Source: Solen grandis | Lineage: Eukaryota > Mollusca > Bivalvia > Adapedonta > Solenidae | Direction of reading: 5' to 3' | DNA length: 64,000 nt | Assembly: GCA_021229015.1 (NCBI GenBank) | Contig: CM037782.1 | Span: 41,469,226-41,533,225, forward strand | In this document: positions 29,101-39,928 of the stretch, one piece after another | How positions within the stretch are numbered: the stretch's first letter is position 1 | Layout of the letters: the number at the start of each line of letters is the position of its first letter | Position numbers and translations under genes: made by a program | The notes under the pieces: generated by a model | Told to the model about the DNA's origin: nothing | Database searches by the model: none | Seen by the model: the letters and a program-made list of their open reading frames with translations, nothing else

Positions 29101-29748
29101 CCCAATGCTTCATCTGGATCATTTAGGTGTCAATTCAAGAGTGATCGGTCCTTAAATAATCAGTCTTTTGACACACATTTTAAAGTAGGAAGCGCAAATG
29201 AGGCATGTGCAATGTCTTATTCAGTTGAAATGGCATTTCAGGTTAAGAGTCGCCACTGTCTTTGATATCCTTGAAGATTAGTCGCATTCTATCAGGTTCG
29301 AATTCTTTAAACATGATCTATTAACAAACAAAATGTATTGGACACGGATTTAAAAACAAATGAAAAAAAAAATAAAGAAAAAATAAAGAAAAAAGAATTG
29401 TTTTTAATACATAAATGCCCCCTCATATGCCATAATTTTTATAAAGCTATATTATATGTATGATGTTGACTTGATAACGAAGGCGAACTTATCTTGGTGA
29501 AGGTTTACTACTGATAATTATGGACACTAAATAAATCTTCACTGAAATTAATGAAATGGAGATGATTCACCTAAGTGTATGAAATTATAAGTAAAGTAAC
29601 ATTGCCGGTAATATATAATCAAAAGATTATACGAGTTCCATGGTTTATTGTAAGAAAAACAAGTAAGTAGTGTTCACTGCTCATAAGCACATAAGTCCCT
29701 ACTGTCTTGTATGTGGGGCATAATTATTAGATTTTGAGCTATAGTCGT

Positions 29749-29826
29749 ACAATCTGACTAAAGTACAGATCTTCCTACGGTAATGTAGCGTGGCGTATAT
29801 ATAGGAGATGACTTTAGTCAGATTGT
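29749..29826. repeat. Short foldback, 16-bp perfect arms
   Basis: ACAATCTGACTAAAGT (29749-29764) and ACTTTAGTCAGATTGT (29811-29826) are exact reverse complements around a 46-base spacer. It is probably the end region of a small inverted-repeat element adjoining the tandem repeat element that follows. Confidence 0.8.
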
Positions 29827-29879
29827 CAGTCGTACAATACTTACTTAAAACAGTGTTTGTGAGAATTCAACCTATAAAC

Positions 29880-30595
29880 TAGTGACTTTGACCTTTGAGG
29901 TACATACACCAAAATCAAACGCTGTTTCCTATCATTTATAAGCAACAATTGCGCAATGTTTGATACAAAAGATATACGTTTAGTTATCAGTTGGACAATG
30001 CTTCCTTAACAAAATATTAGAGATATTTTAATTTATAGCCTTGTGACCTTGACCTTTGAGGTACAGACGCCAAAATGGATAGGGTTTTTCAACTATTCAT
30101 AAGAAACTATTTTGAAATGTTTGAAACGTAGGAGTCAATTAGATTTTGAGTAATTAGTCGGACAATGCTTAATTTACACAGTGTTTGTGAAAATTTAACT
30201 TATTACCCCATGACCTTGACTTTAGAGGTACAGATCCCAAAATCATAAAGAGTCTTTTACTAGTCATAAGCAACAACCAAAAGTTGGAGATCTCAGGGTC
30301 AAAAAGAACTGACGTTATCACTCGGACAAGACTTTCATATAAAAATATGATAAAATGTGACCTTGTGACCTTTGCAGTTTGACACCAAAATCAATAGGGG
30401 TCTTCTACTAGTCATAAGCAACATCCATATTAAGTGTGAGACTTAAGGGTCATAAAGAACTTTAGTTATCACTTAGGCAAGGTTTGGTCTACCGACAGAC
30501 TGACGGACCGACCGACCGACCGACCGACATGTCATAGCAATATGCCCCCTCTTCTTCGAAGGGGTTATTTGGCATCCCAGGTGATGTTGATCTAA
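29880..30595 (+). repeat. About 160-bp tandem repeat element ending in (GACC)n
   Basis: Four diverged monomers contain CTTGACCTTTGAGGTACA-like sequence at about 29888, 30047, 30214 and 30362. Each is followed at similar distance by 'CCAAAATC(A)', 'CTAGTCATAAGCAA' and 'GTTATCA(C/G)T.GGACAA'. The array ends with (GACC)n at 30508-30528 and the short hairpin CCCCCTCTTCTTCGAAGGGG (about 30545-30564). The overall form is that of a known kind of bivalve non-autonomous element with internal minisatellite, but I cannot name the family with certainty. Confidence 0.75.
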
Positions 30596-31340
30596 CATCA
30601 TACCCGTTCAACACCAAAAAGCAATGTTTCTGCAAAGTTCAGCATTTTAACTATCTCTCTATGCTAATGTGTCAATTTGAAATTTATACACACGTTAGGG
30701 CTGTGCACGTGCACAGAGTGATTATTGCAAGTCGGCCAATCTCAATCAATAAGCATGTTTTATGGTAGAAATATGATGCAAATACTTTGAAAATGTTGCT
30801 TTCGTGCAAAGTAGCGTCAGCCTGAAATTTGGTAAACCGCTTAACTGATTCTCTTCAATACATATATATATATATACATATATTACATAATGCGAGGTTT
30901 TGTCAATTATCATCCTCACTTTCTTATTGGTTCTTAAATATAATTATTTTATTTTATATTATAATGGTGTTTAGTTCCTATTAATAAATACTAGTTTCAG
31001 TATATCATAATTTTGTACAAGTATTCTCTCTCTGTATTATGAAATATTATTTTGATTGTTATAATACAGATAGTTATCTGAATTTTTATATGTTTATGCT
31101 CTTCGAATTTGGATATGAACTTGAATGTTTCAATCTAAAAATATGTATACATTCAAAGAAATCTCCAAACGTCCACCTAGAACTTTATGATTTTATATAT
31201 GTTTGGTAATGTATCAAATTAAAACTAAAAAAAATTATTTCAACATTTTATTAGTCTTCATTTTGGTACTATTTCATTAGGTGTACATACACATTTATCA
31301 CTGTAAAAGCTCTCTATTAGGTACAATGTCAAACACATGT

Positions 31341-31533
31341 CTTTTATGAATTTTCGCCCGCAGGGCTTTATCAAAAAACCACGAAGAAATACAACAGCGC
31401 TACATTATTGCATTTTGACGAAAACCAATATGGCGTAATGTCCATATTGGTTTTGGTCAAATTACAATTATGTAGTGCTATTGTACTTCTTCGTGATTTT
31501 TGATAAAGCCTTGCGGGCGAAAATTCATAAAAG
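31341..31533. mobile_element. Foldback element / MITE, about 93-bp inverted arms
   Basis: The left arm begins CTTTTATGAATTTTCGCCCG and the right arm ends CGGGCGAAAATTCATAAAAG. The two halves are reverse complements over almost their whole length with few mismatches. They meet at CCAATATGG(CGTAATGT)CCATATTGG. No coding capacity is present. Confidence 0.9.
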
Positions 31534-31639
31534 AGTTATTTATCTGTGCATATGCATTCAATTATTGAAATATTAAAATGACAAGAATTACCCTGAAAAT
31601 AAAATCACACTACGTTGTTGTAAAAATGTAAACAATCTA

Positions 31640-32430
31640 TTATATGGTATACCCGCCATTTGCTAGAATAACACCTCATATTTGTATGAAACGTTGAAGG
31701 ATGAAAGCCCGTGTCTGGATTACTTCCCATCGCAGTTCATGCTATGTTTGTTGAGTAGGCGGTTTACAAAATCTACGCTTCAACTCAATCCAAATGTGCT
31801 CGATGGAATAAAGGCCGGGGCTTCTTGTCGCCCAAATGACTACTCCCACATTGTTTGTCAACAACATGATAAATGTGTCTCTTGTCTTGGCGCATTATCT
31901 TGTGTAAGCTGTATGCCGCGATTTGCCTGGATTTTCGAAATAATGTGCGGCTGAACGATATCTGTCTAGTATCTCATTGCGTTCAAATTGCCTTGAATTG
32001 CCACTATCGGCGTCAATGAATCCAATGAAAGGCCCACTGAGCATGCAGTGGAATAACGCTCTCCTCTTCGGCGAAAAACTCAAACTCTACTTTCAGCGCC
32101 TCGAAGTTTAAATACTTTTATGTGTTTTCATCTACGAAGAGCACATTTGTCCAGTTAGCTCTCGTGAACTGCAGGTATCTCCTTGCCTATGCCAAACGCG
32201 CTGTTCGTTGACTAGCGGTAAGTGTGAGTACCCTCCAAGGTCAACTGGCATGAAGACTTGCATCTGTGGTGGTTCTAAATCAGTTTCGAAAATGAGATGA
32301 GCACGATGTACCTATCTTGTGCACGTGACGTCAATCCCCTCTTCGGACGTCTCGGCAAGTTAGCAACTCTTCCGGTCGGTCGCTCTGAAACTTGATATGC
32401 ACTAGTGTATTGAAGTGTGCCACCAATTTA
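31640..32430 (-). pseudogene. Tc1/mariner transposase fossil
   Basis: The minus strand, read across frame breaks, gives QDNAPRQETH (from the QDNA.xH motif holding the second catalytic Asp), NNVGVV, then IEHIWIELKRRF (the third catalytic region, SPDLNPIEHLW...LKRR in intact relatives). It ends near ANGGYTI. Several stops and frame changes make it inactive. The N-terminal DNA-binding part lies towards 32400 and is barely recognisable. The inverted terminal repeats were not found. Confidence 0.8.
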
Positions 32431-33269
32431 AATTGCGAGCAACCTTAAAGATGAAAGAAATCAAGTACTTGATTCAAAATGGTATTATGAAACTACATAT
32501 AGTAACTTTAAAAGGTCACAACTTTTGCTGTTGACTTAACTCTCTAATTGGAGTTCCAGCTTCCAAAACTCCAACTGCTCTGTTACGTTCAGCAACAGAC
32601 ATTTTCGCCATGTCTGATGTTTTTTGCATGTGGTTGACCAAATGGAGATAAAATATGGCGGATTGTGTTCATTACAACTATGGGCACCACGTACTAAAAA
32701 TAGGCGAGGAACGATGTATGCAATAGACCATATAAACAATTCGTATTTTATCACCAGAAATAGGTAGCGTTTGGTTAAAAAATACAAAATTCCAACTACA
32801 AATAGATACATTAAATGGACGTCTAGATTTTTTTTGAGTGTATAATCATCATAAGAAAGACTGACATTTGCTTAATTTTGAACGTTTCACGGCTAATCTC
32901 ACGTATTGTTTTCATATTCCTTTGGCGCTCATCGGAATGCACTTAACTCCATGCCATCAGATGTTTGCCAATCAACAAAACGAAAATAATCTAGTAATGA
33001 CCTCTAAGTGGTGAATTACGACCATTTTGATCGGTATTATAAAATGATTATCTGATGCATTTTGACATGAAAGTATAGAATGTCTGCCAACGGTATTGCC
33101 GTAAGGGCTGCTATACTCTTATTTTCTCAGTTCCGTATTTTGTATTTACACATTAAAGACGTTTCCTACAGATACAGTTTTTTTTACAAGAAACTTACTT
33201 TTAGGGGCAGAAAACTCAAAAGGTAGAATGGGGACTGTTACTTTAGGAAACGTTAAATGAAAAAAAAAA

Positions 33270-33325
33270 AAAACAACAACAACCCCCCCCCCCAAAAAAA
33301 ACAACAAAAAACAAACAAACACATA
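33270..33325. repeat. A/C-rich homopolymer tract
   Basis: Poly-A, CAA units, a C run and further A-rich sequence in succession. It is a likely assembly-error hot spot. Confidence 0.85.
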
Positions 33326-33966
33326 ATTGTTGTACACTAAATGGTATTGTTATATGCTACAAGTTATAGCTGGGCTATTCCCGGATAAAATGATTTAAAT
33401 CGATCGTGAAATTCCGCATTTTGATTATTTAAGAATTGTTTGTATGTATAAACGTTGTGAAGTGGTTGTCATGGTGATGTGCTCTACAGACAATGCAGAG
33501 CACTTTGATGCGTTTAAAATAAGTTTAATCTGAGTTTCTTATTTAATACTTTTTAAAAAAAACAAAACAAATTGTGTCTCTAATTTAATGTCAGGTTTCA
33601 CTGATCGTTTTATGATGTAATTTCCGATTTGCAATTTGTTAACATAAGTTACCTTTACAAACAAATATAGAGTCGCCAGACATAGATAAACTATACCCGA
33701 AAAAGCCGACATCAAAATCTTTGGAACAACGTGCTGTCATAAAACACAGTATTTAAGTTAAATTGATATAAGTTTCTCCTTAAAGCTCACATCTGTAAGA
33801 TTCCATGGACAATAGTTTTTGACTGCAATGAAGGTTTTGAATCGATGAAGAGGATTTTTCTAACTTACCTGTCCATGGCCCCGATGAACATTCCGTATCA
33901 CATAGAGCAAATATATAATACTTATATAATATATAAATATATATTTCTTGTAAACTACAAGAAGCG

Positions 33967-34145
33967 AGGGCGCCGTAGTCCAGAGGTGACATTCCAAAAG
34001 TTGTGGGTACGACCCCATTTGGGGAAAGGATTTTGCATGCCCTCTCTAGTCACAAAGTACTGGTCCAACCCGGGAACCGTCAACAGGATGTACTATAGAT
34101 TGTATGAACTTGTTTCCCATTCCACGTGAAATAAATAAGTTTAAC
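33967..34145 (+). mobile_element. tRNA-derived SINE, family 3
   Basis: GGGCGCCGTAGTCCAGAGGT resembles a tRNA-like head with A box, and GGGTACGACCCC (about 34006-34017) fits a B box. The body ends with an AAATAAATAAGTTTAA tail. No other copy occurs in the window and no target-site duplication was seen. Confidence 0.65.
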
Positions 34146-35099
34146 TTAAATATAGATTTCTGCGATTTAAGCATGTGTTAACTCTATGTTTTGAAACTCT
34201 TCATGGATGAAGATCTTACGTTCCAATCAATATTACACGCATATAGATTTTACGGCCCACGTCTGTGACTACTGCTCCTTGAAAAATAACATCGCAGAAA
34301 AGAAATTGAATATTGAAACCTGAATATGATAGATCTACATAATGTATGTAGTATTTATTTCAAATTTAGTATGTCTCTAAAACTACATAATTATAAAATA
34401 CCTGTTAACATCACTGTTTCTTATATATGACGCACTGCGAAATCATTTCTCATAGTTCATCATGCCAAGCAATATTCACAACAGTTATCCGACCCGTGAA
34501 ACATAGGTTAGACCAAATTTCTGCTAATGAGGACATGGACGTCAGAGGCATAATCCGGGGATAATTTGTTGTAAATGATTGACACGAATGTTTGCCTTAT
34601 TTAACTCACAGTGCGACTGACTATACAAGTGTTGATCATGTCCTTATTAACATTCACGAAAAGATTCGGATTTGCAATTGAACATTTATTTTGTATTAAA
34701 TACACAAATGAAAACACAATGAAATATGGATATATCATTAATAAGGCCATACATATTTCAAATGATTGACTATTTACTAATAAATTATATAAATATTGAC
34801 CCATATCAAATTAAATCATTTACATTTGAAATTAAAAGGAAAGACATGATTCGAATAAGCAGAAGCTTTAATAGCCCACTGAATCAAGGAATTTTGCATG
34901 AGCTAATGTATTTTGCGCACTTGCAAGACATGACGTCATCATTGACATCGGATTCACAAACACATTCGGGATACCTTGGTTTTTATTGCAAGGAGATTCA
35001 TTACATAGTACAATTCTCTTGTCTTCTTATTGTAGATATTCTTAGATCTCGTATTTTAACATGGAAGTATAATGGACAATATGTCATCAAGAATATTTA

Positions 35100-36421
35100 G
35101 TTTTAAAGTTTTCTAAAAGTTTTAGAGTGGGTAGTTTTTTTTTCATATAGATTAAGGAAAGGGCCTTTCTATTAGCCATTTTTTTTCGCCGCCATTATCC
35201 ATGTCACTTTAATTATCAGCATGAACAAAGACAGCGATACAAGTTTTAGCCTACCAAAATTTCCTTCCAGGGCATTTCTAAATTATGAAGTATGAAGTGA
35301 AAGCCGTTTTTCAGCATTTGCATATGGAAGGGATACATTTGTAACCTTAGAGTACGAAAAGGACAAACTGTAGGTGGTTGAACATTTCTCTCCAAGTCAA
35401 AACTTTCTTATGTTTTTTTTTTCTATAAGTCATGGTAGCACAGAAAATGAAGCAAGAAATTCAAGGTCTTTAATAGGGTTAAGTTCAATTTAGGCTGATA
35501 TCGTGTTTTTTTAATCGGGACAACACGAAGCCGTAATTTAAACCTGCACGCACCTGCTAGACTGACTAAAATGGTCGATAAAATGGCTAATAAATGGCGC
35601 ACATCACGTGATATCACGTTTATAGTTAATATCACCTGATCCGCCACTGATTTGCTGATAACTTAACAGAAAACCAACACGTCATCAAAAACGTTAAAAT
35701 GGCGGATAAATGGCGGGTTCTGCTATCACGTCACTTCCGATTGGATCCCGTCTCATCGTAGGTATCATGAGGCAAATCAGATACTAAACGGGATAACATC
35801 TCCGCAGGAAGCGAATCTGAAACTGTCAAGTTGAAATGTATGACTATAGATGTTCGTTCCCATGGGAAGGAACAATAAATACAAAAGTTGACCCTTTTAC
35901 TGAAATGAATATTGATTTACAGGAAAAAAATGTAATTTACAAAATTAATGGGAATTAGCAAAAAAGATACTAAATATTTCGATTTCACCTTACTAATATT
36001 AACATTTTTATGGGTAGTATTAAATTACAGATTTGCATTATTTGCAATATCTAATATGTCCTATTCTACACGTTCATTAATTATGATATTGATAATATTT
36101 TGATTTGGTATTGAACATGATTTATTTCGGCTAATATGAACTATATTTGGGAAATCCGTAATGTGCTCTTTTTTTTTTTATTACACAGTTAAATTTGAAA
36201 ATTAGATAACTTTCTTTTTTCTGCAGTCTGTATCACTCAAGTGCACGTTGAAATATTACATCTTTACGCCTTCAGACATTTGTCTATTAACAAGATGAGA
36301 CATTGCATTTAATGAAAATGAATTTATGATTTAAAATTAGTTGTTTTATTTACAGAAAAAAAGTACTACTATGTTTTAGAGTATCGAATACCAACCAATC
36401 CTCATTACAAAAAAAAGAAAG

Positions 36422-36453
<32 letters not shown>

Positions 36454-37800
36454 AGAGAGAGAGAGAGAAACAGACAGACAATAAGATTATCACTGTTGAC
36501 GAAAATTGCTGGAAATGTTGGTACTGAGGGCATTGACGAAAATCAAAATAAATATATTTATCTTGAAAAAATAACAACCGGACTAGTAAGAACAGATTTT
36601 GCTCCGTTCATCAGCTAGCTAACCGGAAATAAACAAAGCCACGTAAGGAAGGAAAGTCGTGCAAACCCGGGACCAATACATGAACACAGCAATTGCGGAC
36701 TTTTTATAATCGAACGATACAATTATTCACTTTTTACTAAAATTACTGATGATCCCCTTTTAAAACACAAGATTATTGTTTATCCGGGACACATTTTAAT
36801 ATATTTGTTCATACGAGCCTTACTAAATATTATTTCTTGAATTAAATGTATTTACATGTCATAATTAATGCTGTATTTTGTAAATGTCAAATATAAATAT
36901 GTGGTTCTGAATTATCGTCTGCATACTGAAAAAAGAGTTATTAAAATGTTAGTGCTACAGTCAAATTCAAAATTTATATTTAATTAGTTTATTGTAAATT
37001 ACTAATAGCATTTATATTAAAAGTAGGATAGATCAGTAGCACAACCATGAATCTCACTCTTATAACTATCAAATGGATAAGTAAGAAGATAAAGCAGCAT
37101 GATTTTTTTTTCTCTGTTTTTTTTTTTTTCTTAAACATTTCTCCCATATGTACTATTTGTTTGATGATATACATTTTTACATTCATACCATAATTCATTG
37201 AAAACAAATCGCCATAACCAATATATTTTGTTACTATATGTTTCGTCCAATGTTATTTACTATGTACATCTTGGAAATAAACTATTGAAATGAATCAGAC
37301 TAATTCAGTGTAAATGGCATGAAATATCACACTTCTTGTTGAAACTGTGAACATTTAAAGACGATCTGATTGAACAGCCCGTGTTAATTAAGATGATTTA
37401 AAATTCTTTTTGTTTCCTAACCAATAAAATAAGTAAGTGTAGTTCACAATGTTTCGGAAAACTCCGCTTTCGTTAACACGCTTTACGGGGAAATCGGTTA
37501 AATATAGAAAATGGTATCCCCCAAGCAGGTGTTTCCGATACCACGTGACACGTCCACTACATTTCGATTTCACCAGCTCTGGATATCGAATTCGTAAGTT
37601 CAGCCTGTGAAGTGAACATACACGCGAAGAGTGAATGTAATCAGACAACTGAAGGCATGCGAAAAAAGAAATTCAAAATATAGATTCAATACTGGTCTGT
37701 GATGGAGACACCGCCCATTTATTTTTAAATTACATCCATGGAATGTTACATTGGATGACAGGGCGTCTTTAGATGGGTATTAATAGACGTAATACACACA
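35100..37800. other. Non-coding stretch inside repeat unit 2
   Basis: The stretch holds a poly-A/(GA)n tract at 36411-36468 and a T-rich tract at 37107-37130. ATGGCGGATAAATGGCGGG near 35698 and several ATCACGTGATATCACGT-like short palindromes near 35605-35625 are visible. A 124-codon frame at 34726-35100 (+) has no recognisable motif. No gene is supported. Confidence 0.4.
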
Positions 37801-37807
37801 CATATAG

Positions 37808-38200
37808 TTAAGAAATTGTCAATAACCATCGGTGCTGCTTTAACCTACTTAGGTATTTATGGTATTTTGAGATGTGGGTCCTTGTGACCTTGAAATAATG
37901 CAAACCTTTCTCTCCACGAGGGTTTATCACTGGAATGTGACACTGCATCAATACGTCTGGCTTAAATAAGCAACGTGCAAGAGCTACAGTCAAATGATGA
38001 TATCCTTTCCACCCACCCATGACAAATGAATGCCCCATTCGCTTAAAATTGCAGAAAATAAGGCAATTTGTTTGGTTTCTTCATTAACGTACGACTGTGC
38101 CCTCGTATCTATGAAAACAAAAGTAATAGCTGTGCGGATCCCCTCCGTGACGGAGATTGCGGTGTCAGTCACATCCTTTCCTGCCCTCATCTGACTGTGG
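37808..38200 (-). pseudogene. Block Q candidate exon(s), unidentified protein
   Basis: After an acceptor-like CTCCACAGTCAG on the minus strand, a frame from 38190 reads MRAGKDVTDTAISVTEGIRT, then FVFIDTRAQSYVNEETKQIA and LFSAIL. After a frame change near 38040 the reading continues in 37808-38038 as GHSFVMGGWKGYHHLTVALA, then RCLFKPDVLMQCHIPV. The related copies at 48.9 and 60.6 kb keep the first part but carry a 5-base insertion and a 1-base deletion, respectively. Hydrophobic strand patterns resemble part of a TIR-like fold only vaguely, so no function is assigned. Confidence 0.35.
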
Positions 38201-39122
38201 AGATTTCACTGTGAATGACATTATAAATATTTAATGCACAAGATCAAGCATTATATTTCTGATGTGTAACAAACAGTTGCCAATTTCATTGGTTTATTAT
38301 GATATCATTACGGTTATCTATTGTGATATATTCAAAGCTATCTTTCATAATCGGATTTAGTCAATACCGTGTCACAATTTCATATATACTCGTATGAAAC
38401 AAGTCAAAAGTCGTTTCAATAAAACTGTCAGCATAGTTTTAATTGCGTTTCTGCTTCCGGTAGCGCTTAGTGTACATGGTAGTTGTTTTAATGTCGCAAC
38501 TGACGTGAAAATGAATATGTTTAATGTTTTTGTTTTGCGTTAGAAAATACAAACTGATTCAAATTGTTAATTTTTTTAGTTTTTAAATAACAATACAATA
38601 TTAATAGAGGTTCATCAACAATGTCAGTCATGATTAACTCTTATCCACTGACACTTTAACAGCAGCTTTGTCAATTTCAATGGAACCTTGAATATCAAAT
38701 ACATGAATAATTTTGTTTTTATTCTCCGGTACTGTGTATTGAAACATGGTAAGGAAGGACATCTGAAATCACTTGATAACGAATGTCGTAACTTTGTATA
38801 AATATATGCCACATTCTATGCATGTTTGATCAGTCTGATATCTCATTAACACATTGTAAAACCAGTGTTAAAATTAGTTTAGAGAGAAAAAAACAAAACA
38901 AATAAAACAACAAAAAACAAAACAAAACATGGTTCCCAGTTTTAAAGTCAAAGATATAGGGCATATTCCAGGTCAGAACATAAATGCAAAGACCGAGTCT
39001 ATAGATCAATAATCCTGGGCAGGAATATATCCACTGGCAATGCACAATTTAAATCTAAATGAATACAATTTCTGTTTCTGCTTATATTTCAGTGCCTATA
39101 ATTTATTGCTGAGAGATTGATG

Positions 39123-39340
39123 TTATTGCTGAATATTTGTTGGATTTGATGAACTGGTGAATAGCAATTTAATATTTTGTATTGAAATACGAGGTACATA
39201 ACGGTCTCTTAAATTATCGTATGCACTACCCTGAGTATATTTTATTATGACTGGAAGCAAGGGTAATTTGAACCTATCCATTAGCTTAAGAACCCCGTCA
39301 CGACATAATTGATTTATAGCTGTTTCTATGTACACTCACA
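39123..39340 (-). pseudogene. Block S candidate exon, unidentified
   Basis: The minus-strand frame reads YIETAINQLCRDGVLKLMDR, then FKLPLL, and near its end PRISIQNIKLLF. The copy at 61816-62046 keeps YIETAINELCHGGVLRLMGR, FKLPLL and PRISIKNIVLLF in the same order, while copies at 26.9, 46.6 and 54.8 kb lose the frame. It could be a real exon in two copies or simply shared non-coding ancestry. Confidence 0.3.
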
Positions 39341-39604
39341 ATGGCTACCTTGTGGGATACCTGTTGTTCATCCCGCATAATTGACCGTTCATCTTACTGG
39401 GAGAAGCTCGACTCTAATACCTTTCATACCAAAAGCAATAGAATCGTATGCTAGTTGAAAAAAAAAACAACAACAACAATTGGATTATGTCTTATAACAT
39501 CAGACGGGTATTCAGTGAGGGCAGTAATTGCATTCGCCCCTGTTGTTCCAAATCATGGATCGATCAGTCTTATCATAGAATGTAACAGATAAAATTAAAG
39601 TTGA

Positions 39605-39635
39605 CGATTAAAAAAAAAAAAAAAAAAAAAAAACA
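39605..39635. repeat. Poly-A tract
   Basis: An A run of more than 20 bases at the end of block Y of unit 2. Confidence 0.85.
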
Positions 39636-39928
39636 ATGCATGATATGATTGCAATGACCACGTATGTACAATCATAAAATACCGCTAAATCAAGTGATAT
39701 AAGATGACAACTCGTATATTTCAAAATTTAATTTAATGACGTGATTAATTCTTTTTGTGCAAAATTTAAAATTTGGTTTTAGGAGAAATTTAAGCAATTA
39801 TCCATTTATTTTGCAAAATCAATCCTTTAGAATGCATTTCCTTACACGAAATTAAGTAAAGGGGGCAACGTAAAGTCGAATATCCTAACAAAGTAGACAG
39901 CAACAATTTAATCTAGTTACAATACTCA

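Larger units (their letters stand above)
29100..39610. repeat. Diverged repeat unit 2 (blocks X, T, P, Z, Q, R, S, Y), enlarged by insertions
   Basis: Block X (29140-29280) contains AATAATCAGTCTTTTGACAC, shared with 50858-50882. Block T (about 32920-33060) contains GGCGCTCATCGGAATGC and CATCAGATG. Block P (about 34450-34570) contains AAGCAATATTCACAACAGTT. Block Z is near 34845, block Q at 38030-38210, a weak R at 38900-39010, S at 39120-39340 and Y at about 39545. The interval between X and T holds most of the inserted elements (29.7-32.4 kb), which explains the length of this unit. Confidence 0.6.

Noticed and set aside
28981..29265. 94-codon + strand frame with a possible N-terminal hydrophobic segment
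   Set aside because: Only its middle part is shared with 50.86 kb, where the frame differs; no splice or family support.
34726..35100. 124-codon + strand frame
   Set aside because: AT-rich with no motif, and the related block at 52.27 kb does not preserve it.
36350..36577. Minus-strand frame with poly-Phe and poly-Ser/Leu
   Set aside because: Translation of the poly-A/(GA)n tract at 36411-36468.
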